A DNA stretch of 64,000 nucleotides from CAZOZZ01 sp965262425 (GTDB taxonomy: Bacteria; Acidobacteriota; Terriglobia; 20CM-2-55-15), in the NCBI GenBank assembly GCA_965262425.1, contig OZ253536.1, forward strand, positions 2,666,001-2,730,000, written 5' to 3'. A program made the position numbers and the translations under genes. The notes under the pieces are model-generated. The model made no database searches. It was not told the DNA's origin and saw nothing but the letters and a program-made list of their open reading frames with translations. Below, piece after piece: positions 25,908-35,800 of this stretch; positions within the stretch are counted from its first letter, which is position 1; every line of letters starts with the position of its first letter.

Positions 25908-27110
25908 CTACGCCGGGCCGGTCCCCCCACGCCCTTGTTTCGCCTCGGACCCACCGTCTCTCTGGACCTCGGCCTCCCACACCGCGTTCTCACTCCCCCG
26001 ATCGACCGGGTTATAAAGCGTGTCCCGCTCGATCGGCCTACACCCGGCGTCCCGAATCAGTTGCTCGATCTGATTTCTGGTCATGCCCGGACTGGTCTGA
26101 CTGCCGGCTCCGTGAATGATACGCTCCTCGATGATCGTGCCATCCAGGTCATCGGCGCCGAAACGGAGGGCGACCTGCGCCAGCGAAGGCGTGATCGTAA
26201 CCCAGTATGCTTTGATGTGCCCGAAGTTGTCGAGCATTAGACGCGAAACCGCGATCGTTCGAAGGTCGTCCGTTCCCGTTGTCGGTGGCAAGTCCCCGAG
26301 GACCGTGTTTTCCGGATGGAACGCAAGCGGGATGAGGCAGTTGAAGCCTGCGGTTTCGTCCTGGAGTTCCCGCAGCCGAACCAGATGATCGACCCTTTCC
26401 TCAATAGTTTCAAGATGGCCATAGAGCATCGTCGCGTTGGATCGAATTCCCATGCCATGGAGGACCCTGGCGCATTCCAGCCAACGCTCGCCGGACATCT
26501 TGTGTCCGGCGATCAGGGGTCTCACGCGTTCCGCAAAGATCTCCGCGCCTCCGCCCGGACAGCTCCCCATGCCGGCATCCTTGAGCCTTTCGATCACCCA
26601 TTCGAGCGGCTTCCGGGTGATCCTGGTGAAGAAGTCCAGTTCCACCATCGTGAAGGCCTTGAGGTGGACCGTGGGGAAACGTCGTTTGAGACCTTCGAGC
26701 AGATCGACGTAGTACTGGAAGGGCAAGTCCGGATTGAGTCCACCAACGATATGGAATTCCGTCACCGAGTCGTTGAATTTCTGCTCGGCAAAGCCAAAGA
26801 CTTGATCCAGCGTCATCGCGTAGCCGCCATCTTCTCCGGGCTTACGGGCATAAGCACCCTGGCAGAGTTGGCAGTCGATGACACAGACGTTGGTGTAATT
26901 GATGTGGCGATTGACGTTGTAGAAGGCCGAATTGCCGTTCAAACGCACGCGGACGCGATCGGCCAGACGCCCCAATCCAATCAGGTCGCCCGAACGATAC
27001 AGATCGACGCCATCTTGAAAGCTAAGTCTTTCTCCCTGCTCAACCTTCCGATCAACCCGATCTATGACCGATTCTATTCCCGCCTGTCCCATGCCGAACA
27101 AATTATACAT
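25908..27110 (-). CDS. mqnE: aminofutalosine synthase MqnE
   Basis: About 400 residues from the ATG at 27110 (a longer frame to 27173 lacks family similarity). The radical SAM motif is CVIDCQLC (Cys76, Cys80, Cys83) after NVNRHINYTN, with later motifs EFHIVGGLNPDLPFQYYVDL, GMGSCPGGGAEIFAERVRPL and GIRSNATMLYGHLET that typify the MqnE/MqnC/CofH group. MqnE joins 3-[(1-carboxyvinyl)oxy]benzoate to SAM to give aminofutalosine in the alternative menaquinone route. No other mqn gene is in the window. MqnE rather than MqnC is chosen on these motifs. Confidence 0.87.
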   Translation of the reverse strand: MYNLFGMGQAGIESVIDRVDRKVEQGERLSFQDGVDLYRSGDLIGLGRLADRVRVRLNGNSAFYNVNRHINYTNVCVIDCQLCQGAYARKPGEDGGYAMTLDQVFGFAEQKFNDSVTEFHIVGGLNPDLPFQYYVDLLEGLKRRFPTVHLKAFTMVELDFFTRITRKPLEWVIERLKDAGMGSCPGGGAEIFAERVRPLIAGHKMSGERWLECARVLHGMGIRSNATMLYGHLETIEERVDHLVRLRELQDETAGFNCLIPLAFHPENTVLGDLPPTTGTDDLRTIAVSRLMLDNFGHIKAYWVTITPSLAQVALRFGADDLDGTIIEERIIHGAGSQTSPGMTRNQIEQLIRDAGCRPIERDTLYNPVDRGSENAVWEAEVQRDGGSEAKQGRGGTGPA

Positions 27111-27274
27111 CAGTTGAGATCGCTCGCAGAGTATGGGTGCCAGCGGATGGCTGTCGCAACCAGCCTGCGGCAAGGTCGCCTTTCAGAATATGCGATTGAA
27201 CTCGCCGGTGCTCGTGTAATACGCTGACGAGTTCGCCATCCGGCCATAGTGGCGGCTGTAAGCCGAGTAGATGC

Positions 27275-29029
27275 GTGAAGGAATCAATTACCAATTCACT
27301 CATTGGAGGCGGCTTTCTCCTGGGAGAAAGCAAGCCCGACAACGTCTTCACACCTGAAGATTTCTCCGAGGAACACCAACTGATTCGTGAGATGACGCGG
27401 CAGTTCGTCGAATCCGAAGTGGTTCCGAGAGTCGAAGAAATCGAAAGCAAGGACTGGGAGGCGACCAAATCGCTGCTGCGCGGCTGTGGCGACCTGGGAT
27501 TGTTGGGGATAGAAGTACCCGAAAAATATGGAGGAGAAAACCTGGACAAGGTCTCCGCGATGATTGTCATGGAGCAACTCGGACAGGTCGGATCCTTTGC
27601 TGTTTCCTACGGAGGTCAGGCGGGGATCGGCACGCTGCCGATCGTCTATTTCGGCAGCGAGGAACAGAAGCTCAAATACCTTCCGAGGTTTACAAAGGGA
27701 GACATGTTCACGTCCTATGCTCTTTCTGAGGCCAGCAGCGGATCCGACGCCCTGTCTGCCCGGGCATCGGCGACTTTGAGCGAGGATGGAAAGCATTGGG
27801 TGCTCAACGGTGAAAAGATGTGGATCACCAACGCATCGTTCGCCGATGTCTTCATCACCTTTGCGCAGGTCGACGGGGACAAGTTCAGCTGCTTCATCGT
27901 CGAGCGCAACGATCCCGGCGTTTCAACCGGAGCCGAAGAACAGAAGATGGGCTTGCTGGGGTCTTCGACTACGACCGTGATCCTCGACAACGCCCATATT
28001 CCGGTCGGGAACTTACTCGGCGAGATCGGCAAGGGCCACCATGTTGCCTTCAACATACTGAACACGGGGCGAGCGAAGCTGGGAGCCAACGCAGTCGGCG
28101 GCAGCAAGACGGCTCTCAACGAAGCGATCGGCTATGCCAACCAACGGATGGCGTTCGGTCAGCCGATCGCAGGATTCGGCGCCATCCAGCACAAGCTCGC
28201 TGAAATGGCGATCCGAACCTGGGTGACCGAAGCGATGGTCTACCGGACTGCGGGCATGATGGATCAGGGACTCGAAGAAGTCGACGTCGATCAGCCGGCA
28301 CAGGTCATGCGGGCAATCGAAGAGTACGCCGTAGAGTGCTCGATTCTGAAAGTCTTCGGCACCGAAGTACTCGATTATGTCGTCGATGAAGCGGTACAAA
28401 TCCATGGGGGCTATGGCTACAGCAAGGAATACGCCGTAGAACGCTACTATCGCGATGCCAGAGTCAACCGGATCTTCGAGGGCACCAACGAGATCAACAG
28501 GATGCTGATTCCGGTGATGCTGCTGAAACGGTCCGGGTCGGGCCGGCTGCCATTGATGGAGGCGGGAGAGCGTGCGGTCCGGACCGTGCTCTCGGGGTCG
28601 TCCGATCAGAAGCCATTCGGGAGAGGTGACCGACAGGACGCTCCGGCCAAGGCTCGTCTGGCCTCTCTTTTCGTGGCGACGACGGTCGCACAAAAATACG
28701 GCAACCGAATTCGCGAAGAACAGGAAGTGCTGATGCACCTCAGTGACATGCTGATGGAAACTTATGCGATCGACTCCGCGGTCGTCCGCCTGTCCAAGCT
28801 CGCCGGATCGTCCTTACACGCCGACGTAGTACAGACGTTCGCCGCCGACGCAACCGAACGCATCGAATCGTCCGCACGCCAGGCGTTGGGAGCGGTCGTG
28901 GATCCCCAGGAACTGCCCGGTCAACTGGCTGCGATTCACCAACTCCTGGCCTTAACACCCACAGATACCGTGGCGGCACGCCGGCGCATCGCCAGAACCC
29001 TGACAGAAGAGGGACGCTACTGTCTCTAG
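27275..29029 (+). CDS. acyl-CoA dehydrogenase (VLCAD/ACAD9-like, long form)
   Basis: A 584-residue flavoenzyme, longer than the usual 380 residues because of a C-terminal extension of about 160 residues, as in very-long-chain enzymes. Motifs: GCGDLGLLGIEVPEKYGGEN, FTSYALSEASSGSDALSARA (FAD/substrate), KMWITNASFADVFITFAQVD, and RIFEGTNEINRM with the catalytic glutamate of the VLCAD type. It introduces the 2,3-double bond of acyl-CoA and passes electrons to ETF. The start is a GTG. Divergent from mqnE with about 165 bp between; no other beta-oxidation genes nearby. Confidence 0.92.
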   Translation: MKESITNSLIGGGFLLGESKPDNVFTPEDFSEEHQLIREMTRQFVESEVVPRVEEIESKDWEATKSLLRGCGDLGLLGIEVPEKYGGENLDKVSAMIVMEQLGQVGSFAVSYGGQAGIGTLPIVYFGSEEQKLKYLPRFTKGDMFTSYALSEASSGSDALSARASATLSEDGKHWVLNGEKMWITNASFADVFITFAQVDGDKFSCFIVERNDPGVSTGAEEQKMGLLGSSTTTVILDNAHIPVGNLLGEIGKGHHVAFNILNTGRAKLGANAVGGSKTALNEAIGYANQRMAFGQPIAGFGAIQHKLAEMAIRTWVTEAMVYRTAGMMDQGLEEVDVDQPAQVMRAIEEYAVECSILKVFGTEVLDYVVDEAVQIHGGYGYSKEYAVERYYRDARVNRIFEGTNEINRMLIPVMLLKRSGSGRLPLMEAGERAVRTVLSGSSDQKPFGRGDRQDAPAKARLASLFVATTVAQKYGNRIREEQEVLMHLSDMLMETYAIDSAVVRLSKLAGSSLHADVVQTFAADATERIESSARQALGAVVDPQELPGQLAAIHQLLALTPTDTVAARRRIARTLTEEGRYCL

Positions 29030-29034
29030 TGAAA

Positions 29035-29124
29035 AGCTGTTGGCTTTTAGCTGTTGGCTTTTGGCTAGAACGCGATCGGAGCGAAACTCCTGAGCTAAAA
29101 GCCAACAGCCAAAAGCTAATAGCT
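29035..29124. repeat. intergenic inverted repeat, family B (GCCAACAGCCAAAAGC)
   Basis: The left arm 29035-29066 (AGCTGTTGGCTTTTAGCTGT and onward) pairs with the right arm 29093-29124 (AGCTAAAAGCCAACAGCCAA and onward); each arm is itself a tandem of GCTGTTGGCTTTT units. Loop about 26 bp. A single degenerate arm occurs at 43805-43838. The structure follows the acyl-CoA dehydrogenase stop and may act as terminator. Confidence 0.7.
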
Positions 29125-29164
29125 GAAGGTCAAGTGTGGTTATAATTGCCGTTTGGAGGTGCTT

Positions 29165-29818
29165 GTGATTTTGAGTCTGGTCCTCGCATTAGCTTTACAG
29201 AGCCCGGTGGCGGACGATCACGAGTATTCGGATCTACTCCGGATCAGTGCGTCGGGTGTCCTTGAGGAATACCTGTCCGAGAATCCCGCCCTCGACGCGG
29301 CGGCGCTCGGGGAGCTGAAGGAGCTGTTCCAGTTTCATGACTTCTATGGAACAGCCCTGGACGGAACAAACATCAATTTCCATCTGCCTTCCGAGCCTGG
29401 CTATCGGTCGGCAAAGATACTGTTTCTGTCTTACACGGCCGAATGGTGTGTGAACTGCAACTACGAAGCACCGTACCTGGCGGAACTCTACCGAAAGTAT
29501 CACTCGAAGGGCCTGGAGATCGTCACGCGGACCGAGTACAGCGAACTGGACAAGGTCCGGGAGTTTATCGCCCGGCACCAGATGCAGTATCCGGTGATCA
29601 TCGGAAGCGAGATCGCCTACGATGATCGCGAAACCATCCGGATGGAAACATTCCAATACCTGTTGAGAAAGGCACTCGGCGATTCCCGGAAGTGGGGAAC
29701 GCCTTTTAACATCATCGTCGTGGACGGTGACATAGAAAACCCGTACGTCGTCGTCGGTGAGATGAAGTCGGACCAGGTGAACGACCTGATCGAACGAACT
29801 CTGTCGGGAACCCAGTAG
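29165..29818 (+). CDS. secreted thioredoxin-fold protein with CxxC
   Basis: About 217 residues from the GTG at 29165, chosen because GGAGGT precedes it by 5 bases and a signal peptide follows at once (ILSLVLALALQSPV). The mature part has a TlpA/thioredoxin-like core: ILFLSYTAEWCVNCNYEAPY contains the WCxxC redox motif, and KWGTPFNIIVVDGD is the cis-Pro strand. It probably acts in the periplasm as a disulfide reductase. A TATAAT at 29141-29146 could be its -10 element. It is followed by an aminotransferase gene 28 bp away. Confidence 0.75.
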   Translation: MILSLVLALALQSPVADDHEYSDLLRISASGVLEEYLSENPALDAAALGELKELFQFHDFYGTALDGTNINFHLPSEPGYRSAKILFLSYTAEWCVNCNYEAPYLAELYRKYHSKGLEIVTRTEYSELDKVREFIARHQMQYPVIIGSEIAYDDRETIRMETFQYLLRKALGDSRKWGTPFNIIVVDGDIENPYVVVGEMKSDQVNDLIERTLSGTQ

Positions 29819-29846
29819 AAACACCACCAGTGGAGCAGACAAGTAA

Positions 29847-31031
29847 GTGAACGAGTTCAACGCCCCCTTTCGAATTCTCCTGGGCCCCGGACCCAGCAAC
29901 GTCGACCCACGCGTCCTGCGCGCAATGTCTCAGTCCCTGCTCAGCCACATGGATCCGGCCTTCGAAGACGACGTCATGGATCACGTTCAGGAGGGCCTTC
30001 GTAAGGTCTTCGAAGCGGACCATGCACTCACACTGCCGATCTCGGGTACGGGAACGGCCGGGATGGAGACGGCTCTGGTCAACATGATCGAACCCGGAGA
30101 CCCGGTCCTGATGTGCACGGCCGGCTTCTTCGCCAACCGGATGGGGGAAATTGCCGAGCGGGTAGGCGGCAAGGTCACGGTGCTCGAAGCCGAATGGGGG
30201 AGGGCCTTCGAACCCGACGAAATTTCTCGGGCGATAGACCGTCACAAGCCGAAGGTCGTGGGCCTGGTTCACGTCGAGACTTCGACCGGGGTGGTACAGC
30301 CGCTGGAGCCACTTCGAGAAATCTGTGGGCGCGACGATATCGTCACAATCGTCGACGCGGTCGCGTCTCTGGGCGGGCAGCCGATCTCGGTCGCGGAGAA
30401 CCGGCTGGATTTTGTCTATAGCGGGAGCCAGAAGTGCCTGAGCTGTCCACCGGGACTGGCTCCGGTTACTCTCTCGGACAAGGCCGTTCGACGATTGGAG
30501 GAGCGCGGCACTCCCGTCCGCAGCTGGTACCTGGATCTGACGCTCCTCGGTAAGTACTGGAGGAGTACGAACAGAGCCTATCACCACACGGCTCCGATCT
30601 CCCTCAACTACGCGATGCGTGAAGCCCTTCGGATGGTCGAAGAAGAAGGCCTCGGGAACAGGTTCTGCCGACACCGTCAGAATCACCTGGCGCTGGTGGC
30701 GGGCGTCGAAGCCATGGGTTTGGAAATGTTCGCCAAACCCGATCTTCGGGCATGGACGGTCAACACAGTGCGGGTTCCGGAAGGAATCGATGACGCCAGG
30801 GTTCGGGGACAATTGCTGGAAACGTACGGGATCGAAATCGTCGGTGGCCTGGGACCGCTTAAGGGGAAGATCTGGCGAATCGGGCTGATGGGCTCGTCAT
30901 CCACGCGCCACAACATATTGTTGCTGCTGGCTGCTCTTGAAGACGTATTGACAGGGTTGGGCCATGGAGCAGAGAGAGGCGCTGGAGTAGCGGCGGCGAT
31001 CCAATGCTATCAAAATGATGTTCGCAGTTAG
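29847..31031 (+). CDS. class V PLP aminotransferase (serine-pyruvate / alanine-glyoxylate type)
   Basis: A 394-residue enzyme. Family features: FRILLGPGPSNVDPRVLRAM at the start, TLPISGTGTAGMETALVNMI, VGLVHVETSTGVVQPLEPL, VTIVDAVASLGGQPI and the Schiff-base lysine in YSGSQKCLSCPPGLAPV. The group transfers amino groups between alanine or serine and glyoxylate or pyruvate. The start is a GTG. Its stop lies 34 bp before the end of an IS1380 element that has inserted between it and the converging secreted-protein gene. Confidence 0.92.
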   Translation: MNEFNAPFRILLGPGPSNVDPRVLRAMSQSLLSHMDPAFEDDVMDHVQEGLRKVFEADHALTLPISGTGTAGMETALVNMIEPGDPVLMCTAGFFANRMGEIAERVGGKVTVLEAEWGRAFEPDEISRAIDRHKPKVVGLVHVETSTGVVQPLEPLREICGRDDIVTIVDAVASLGGQPISVAENRLDFVYSGSQKCLSCPPGLAPVTLSDKAVRRLEERGTPVRSWYLDLTLLGKYWRSTNRAYHHTAPISLNYAMREALRMVEEEGLGNRFCRHRQNHLALVAGVEAMGLEMFAKPDLRAWTVNTVRVPEGIDDARVRGQLLETYGIEIVGGLGPLKGKIWRIGLMGSSSTRHNILLLLAALEDVLTGLGHGAERGAGVAAAIQCYQNDVRS

Positions 31032-31065
31032 CTCAACCCTTATCAGCCGCAGCTTCCTGAGCTAA

Positions 31066-32818
31066 CCCGCATTTCTCAAGAGATCTGAGATAAATCGAAA
31101 CAGAGTAGGAAGGGAAAGGACCGAAAAAGGCCGCCCTGTCTGGCATAGATGACTTTGTCTAGAAGCATCAAATGCGCAGACGGAGGCGGCCTTTATGAAT
31201 ACAGAGTGTAAGACAGAATCGATTCAATTTCACGCATTAGGTTCACGGGAAGTACGGGGCCAATTCGACGGAGGAGACATCAGCACGGATGCGGGCGGCT
31301 TGCTGCTACGAGAAGCAGAAAAACGGACGGGGATTCTGAAACAGCTTGCCGGATGTTTCCAGGATCATCGGGATCCGCGATTTGTGGAACACGGGATCGA
31401 ACAACTGGTGTCGCAACGTGTGTACGGATTGTGTTTGGGCTATGAGGATCTGAACGACCACGACCAACTCCGGTCGGATCCGATGCTGGCCGTGATGGTG
31501 GGTGAGACCGATCCGAAGGGTCGGACCCGGAAACAGGCACGAGATCGAGGCAAGGCCCTGGCTGGTAAGAGCACGCTGAACCGACTGGAACTGTCGACCG
31601 AGGGTGCGGCAGACCATCCGTACAAGAAGATCGGACGAGACGAGGCGGCGATGGATAGGTTGATGGTGGACGTGTTTCTCCAAGCGCATCGGCGGGCGCC
31701 GCGGCAGATCATTCTGGATCTGGATGCGACCGACGATCCGATTCACGGGAGTCAGGAGGGTCGCTTCTTTCACGGCTATTACCGGCACTATTGTTATCTG
31801 CCGCTGTATATCTTCTGTGGGGAGTTTCTGCTGTGTGCCCGGCTACGACGATCCGACATCGATGGTGCGGCCGGATCGGTCAAAGAGCTGGAACGGATCG
31901 TCGGACAGATTCGGCAGAAGTGGCCCAGAGTCCAGATCGTGATTCGTGCCGACTCGGGTTTCTGCCGCGATGAGATCCTGACGTGGTGCGAGGCCCAACA
32001 CCGTGTCGATTACGTGATCGGACTGGCAAAGAACAATCGACTGCTGGGCGCGATCGAAACTCCGATGGCGACTGCAAAAAAGCGATTCGACAGGACGGGA
32101 AAGCCAGCGCGCGTCTTTAAGACGTTTCCGTATCAGACCCGCGACAGCTGGACCCGTGAGCGACGCATCATTGGTAAGGCCGAACATCTGGCCAAGGGCT
32201 CCAATCCTCGGTTTATCGTCACCTCGTTACCGAAAGGCCGAAAGACCCCAAGACAGATCTATGAACAGATCTACTGTGCCCGAGGGGATATGGAAAACCG
32301 GATCAAAGAGCAACAGCTCGGATTGTTCGCCGATCGGACCAGCACGGCCACCATGCGCGCCAATCAACTCCGACTCTACCTTTCATCGGTGGCGTACATG
32401 TTAATGCAGGCCTTGCGACGGCTCGGGTTGCAGGGCACCGAATTCGCGCGGGCGCAGTGCACCACGATTCGCCTGAAGCTGCTCAAAATCGGAGCGCAGA
32501 TCCATGTGACCGTGCGTCGAGTCTGGATTCGGATGGCTGGCGGATACCCCTACGCCGCGGTGTTCGCTCAGATTTATGCCAACCTTCAGAAAGTCCCGCT
32601 TCGCTGTTGAGCGTCCCCTCCTCAGACATACCAACGTTCCGATCTTTGATCGGGATAGCTGTCTCTGTAATCCGATTTCACGTCGTCATTCCCTTCACCA
32701 CCACTCGTCCAGGCCCAGTCACTCCCCTCAGCCGGCATCTTTGCTCTCGCCACCCAGCCTCCGACATCTTTTCCGTCTCCAAAATGCAGTTTTGGGCACC
32801 ATTCATGAGAAATGCGGG
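31066..32818. mobile_element. IS1380-family insertion sequence, 1753 bp
   Basis: The terminal inverted repeats CCCGCATTTCTCA (31066-31078) and TGAGAAATGCGGG (32806-32818) are perfect over 13 bp. They are flanked by a 4-bp duplication CTAA at 31062-31065 and 32819-32822. The right-hand copy contains the complement of the TAG stop of the neighbouring secreted-protein gene, so insertion hit that stop codon. Confidence 0.92.
31195..32610 (+). CDS. IS1380-family transposase
   Basis: A 471-residue DDE transposase with the IS1380 start (GQFDGGDISTDAGGLLLREA) and catalytic residues in IILDLDATDDPIHGSQEG (Asp), VQIVIRADSGFCRDEIL (Asp) and YCARGDMENRIKEQQLGLFA (Glu). Full length, and both IS ends are intact, so it is possibly active. 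Confidence 0.95.
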   Translation: MNTECKTESIQFHALGSREVRGQFDGGDISTDAGGLLLREAEKRTGILKQLAGCFQDHRDPRFVEHGIEQLVSQRVYGLCLGYEDLNDHDQLRSDPMLAVMVGETDPKGRTRKQARDRGKALAGKSTLNRLELSTEGAADHPYKKIGRDEAAMDRLMVDVFLQAHRRAPRQIILDLDATDDPIHGSQEGRFFHGYYRHYCYLPLYIFCGEFLLCARLRRSDIDGAAGSVKELERIVGQIRQKWPRVQIVIRADSGFCRDEILTWCEAQHRVDYVIGLAKNNRLLGAIETPMATAKKRFDRTGKPARVFKTFPYQTRDSWTRERRIIGKAEHLAKGSNPRFIVTSLPKGRKTPRQIYEQIYCARGDMENRIKEQQLGLFADRTSTATMRANQLRLYLSSVAYMLMQALRRLGLQGTEFARAQCTTIRLKLLKIGAQIHVTVRRVWIRMAGGYPYAAVFAQIYANLQKVPLRC

Positions 32819-35800
32819 CTAATTGCTTCGTATCTGTAACTGATAGGCCCCCGAATTAAAAATGCCTCCTCCGCAGAATTTGTGGGCAGTCCAAAGGCCT
32901 GTGCGCACATAAGTAATTGAAACAAAGTACCTTATTCTTTTGTTCGACGGCGAATATTCCAGTACCCACTTCGGTCGGACGCCTACACCCGGTGCCCGGA
33001 GCCCCCGCCGGAGGCCCCGTTCCCCATCGCCCACACCAGCCGACACCGCGGAGCGCAGCCGAGGGTCAAGGCCGGCGCAGCCGCCGAGCTTGCGAGGGAA
33101 GCCTTGAGGCTTGGCGAGCACCGTGGTCTCCTCAAGCGGCGATGGAAGACGGTTTTACCCACAATTTCTGCGGAAGACCCTTAAAAATCAACTGGCCGGT
33201 CTGACCGAGGGTGTAGAAGCTCCGGATTTCGATGACGTAGGACCCCTCCGGCAGGAAGGTCGAAATCAGTTCCGATTGCCCGTTCAAGCCCCGGTCGGAT
33301 CTGGCGATGACACGACCCGCTTCATCCATGAGGAAGAGGTCGAGATCGTTGGCCCGCGGGTTTCGACCCGCTCCGAGGCCTGTCACATCCAACCTGATTG
33401 AAACGGCGCCCCCTTCGACATCGAATGTATAAAGGTGCGCCGACGTGGCCATATTGCCGCGACGGCGCGACAGGGAATCGATTTCTCCCGCAACGGTTCC
33501 GGAGCCCGGAACGATTCGAGGGAACGGATTCGAAACGCTCGGGTCCGCCGCGGAAAGGAAGTCGACCGATCAGAGGCGGACGATCTGTTCGAGGAGCGAA
33601 ACGTTGCCGGCATCGGCCGCGGCCAGGCGATCCAGGAACGTGGGAAGGTAGACAAAACTGTCGTTGCGGAGACCGGTGAAGGCACCCCAGAGGGTCCGGA
33701 ACGGCACGGTAACGGTATCTCCGGGATCTTCGGCATCGTCGTAAAGATCCCAGAGGATGGAGTGCACCGAGAACTCACTCCAGTACCCTGGCCGGTCCCC
33801 GGCGGGAGTGTTGTCCTCGAGGTCAAATTCGAGGACACCAGCGCCATCCTGCCCGAAGGAATCCAGATACACTCCCTGATTACGCACAGCCGCCGAGAAG
33901 AAATTCGCCCAACCCTCCGACCACGCCACGCGGGGGTCGAGAACGTCGCCGATGAGGTGTTGGCCTCCCGGAGAATCGTCTCCCGAGAACCGGGCGGCGA
34001 GCAGGTGGAAGATCACGGCGTCGTCAAACTCGTCCGAGTCCACCGACCGATCCCCCAGAACGAACGCGGTGTTGTCGGCGACATTGAAGAACGTGCCCCC
34101 GACATGCCCGTCGGCCACATTGCCGATTTCGGTTGTGTTATTCGGACTCCAGAACAGAGTCACTTCAGGTAACGGCAGAGTCGGGTCCATTGCCGCCAGG
34201 AACAGATTACCCCGTCTGATCACATCCAGGATGTTGAACGCTCCGGAGACTCGACTCTGGTCCGAGGCGATCAAGACGGGAGTTCGCCCGGAATCCAGAG
34301 CCTGATCGACAAAGAAGACCCCGCTGCCGTTCGTATTGTCGGCAACGACAAGCTCGGAGGACCTGGACCGGCTCAGGACCCGTACGCTCGAATCCTGACC
34401 GATCGGAACCGCGGCTCGGAACCACCCCCTGTCGTCAGTCTCCGCAACAGAAACCAAGGCACCTGTCTGACGGTTGACGACATCCACCCGAGCACCTCTG
34501 ATCGGAACCATCACGGGCCGGGCAAATCTGAGACCGTCGCCGTCAGCCTCTATCTTCTCGTAGAAAGCGCGGCCGCTCAGTTCACTGAACTGGGTGGCAT
34601 CCCGGGACAAAACAAGCACGCTCTGTGGCTCGGAATACGTTCCATCCTCAGATCGAATGCGGATATTGAAGTAGCCGGGCCGAACGTCAGGCACCTCGAC
34701 GGCGAGAATCGCAATGCCCGGAGCCAGGAAGCGTGTGGGAACGGCCTGGTCGCCGAAGAAGACGGTGCTGTTGTCGCCAAGATTCGAGATCTGAACTCTG
34801 AGGATCTCTCCTGGTCGACCCTGGCGAGGGGACACGTCTCGAACCACGGGCCGGATCACGACTGGTCCCGGAACAAACCCGGGTGCAGACGATCGGGGAG
34901 GAACCGCCGCCAGAACGCTGCCTGCGGAGTGGCCCACCACTTCTAGTCCGAACACGGGAGTGTCCGACCTCAGGACCAGAAAACCCTCCGTCTCGACTCC
35001 GGGGAGGACATCCCCCACGAAGACTGTCTTTTTGGAATTCCCTTCCAAGTCGATTTCGGCACGAGCGACCGGGTTCCCGTCTGGATCCATGAGGGCCACG
35101 GTTATCGATGCCGGTGTCGTTTCCGGGTTCAACAGAACAACGCCGGTCACCAGACCGTCCGCCTCAGAAAGCTGGGGAAAGGAAATGTCATCCCGAGGTG
35201 CCGCCTGCAACGGGTAGATCGTGGAGTTGGTCCCCTGGGTCAGTATGAGCGCACCGCCCAGAGGCACTCGGGGTGATTCGATTCGGATCCAGCCACTGAC
35301 TGCGGGGGTAAACAAGAGACCCGAAAGCTGCGACGCTTCGATCAGGCGGGATCCATTCGCCGGGATCGTCAAAGACTGTCTTAGCGGCGCGGCCAGCGAC
35401 GAAAGAACCGGACCGCCACGCTCGTCGAGCAGCGTTGCAAACACGGTGACAACCTGGCCTGTAGGGTTCGTAAGCACCAGGGTCGAACTGAACCCGTTTC
35501 CAAGGATGACGTGGAGCGCGATTCGCAGGGAGGCGATTTCTGCCACCGACTGGCCGTTGACCAGCATCAACGAACCGCTTGACGTGATCGAGGCTTGCGC
35601 CGCGACCGGCGCACTGGACGTAACCCGCGCCGTTAGACCCCCGGAAGGCAGCGATATCAGATCCGACAGTGAAATGGAAATACCTGCTTTTGGGTCCAGG
35701 TTGGCCGGGATGGTTCCGACGATTTCTCCCCGTTCGTTGAACAACGCCACGTTGACAGTGGCGGTCTGGGATGAAGCGTTGACAACATGAAGTTGACGCG

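Noticed and set aside
33570..33572. Selenocysteine or recoded TGA
   Set aside because: A single C-to-T change from CGA is simpler, no selenoprotein context or hairpin was seen, and the same gene carries two further lesions.
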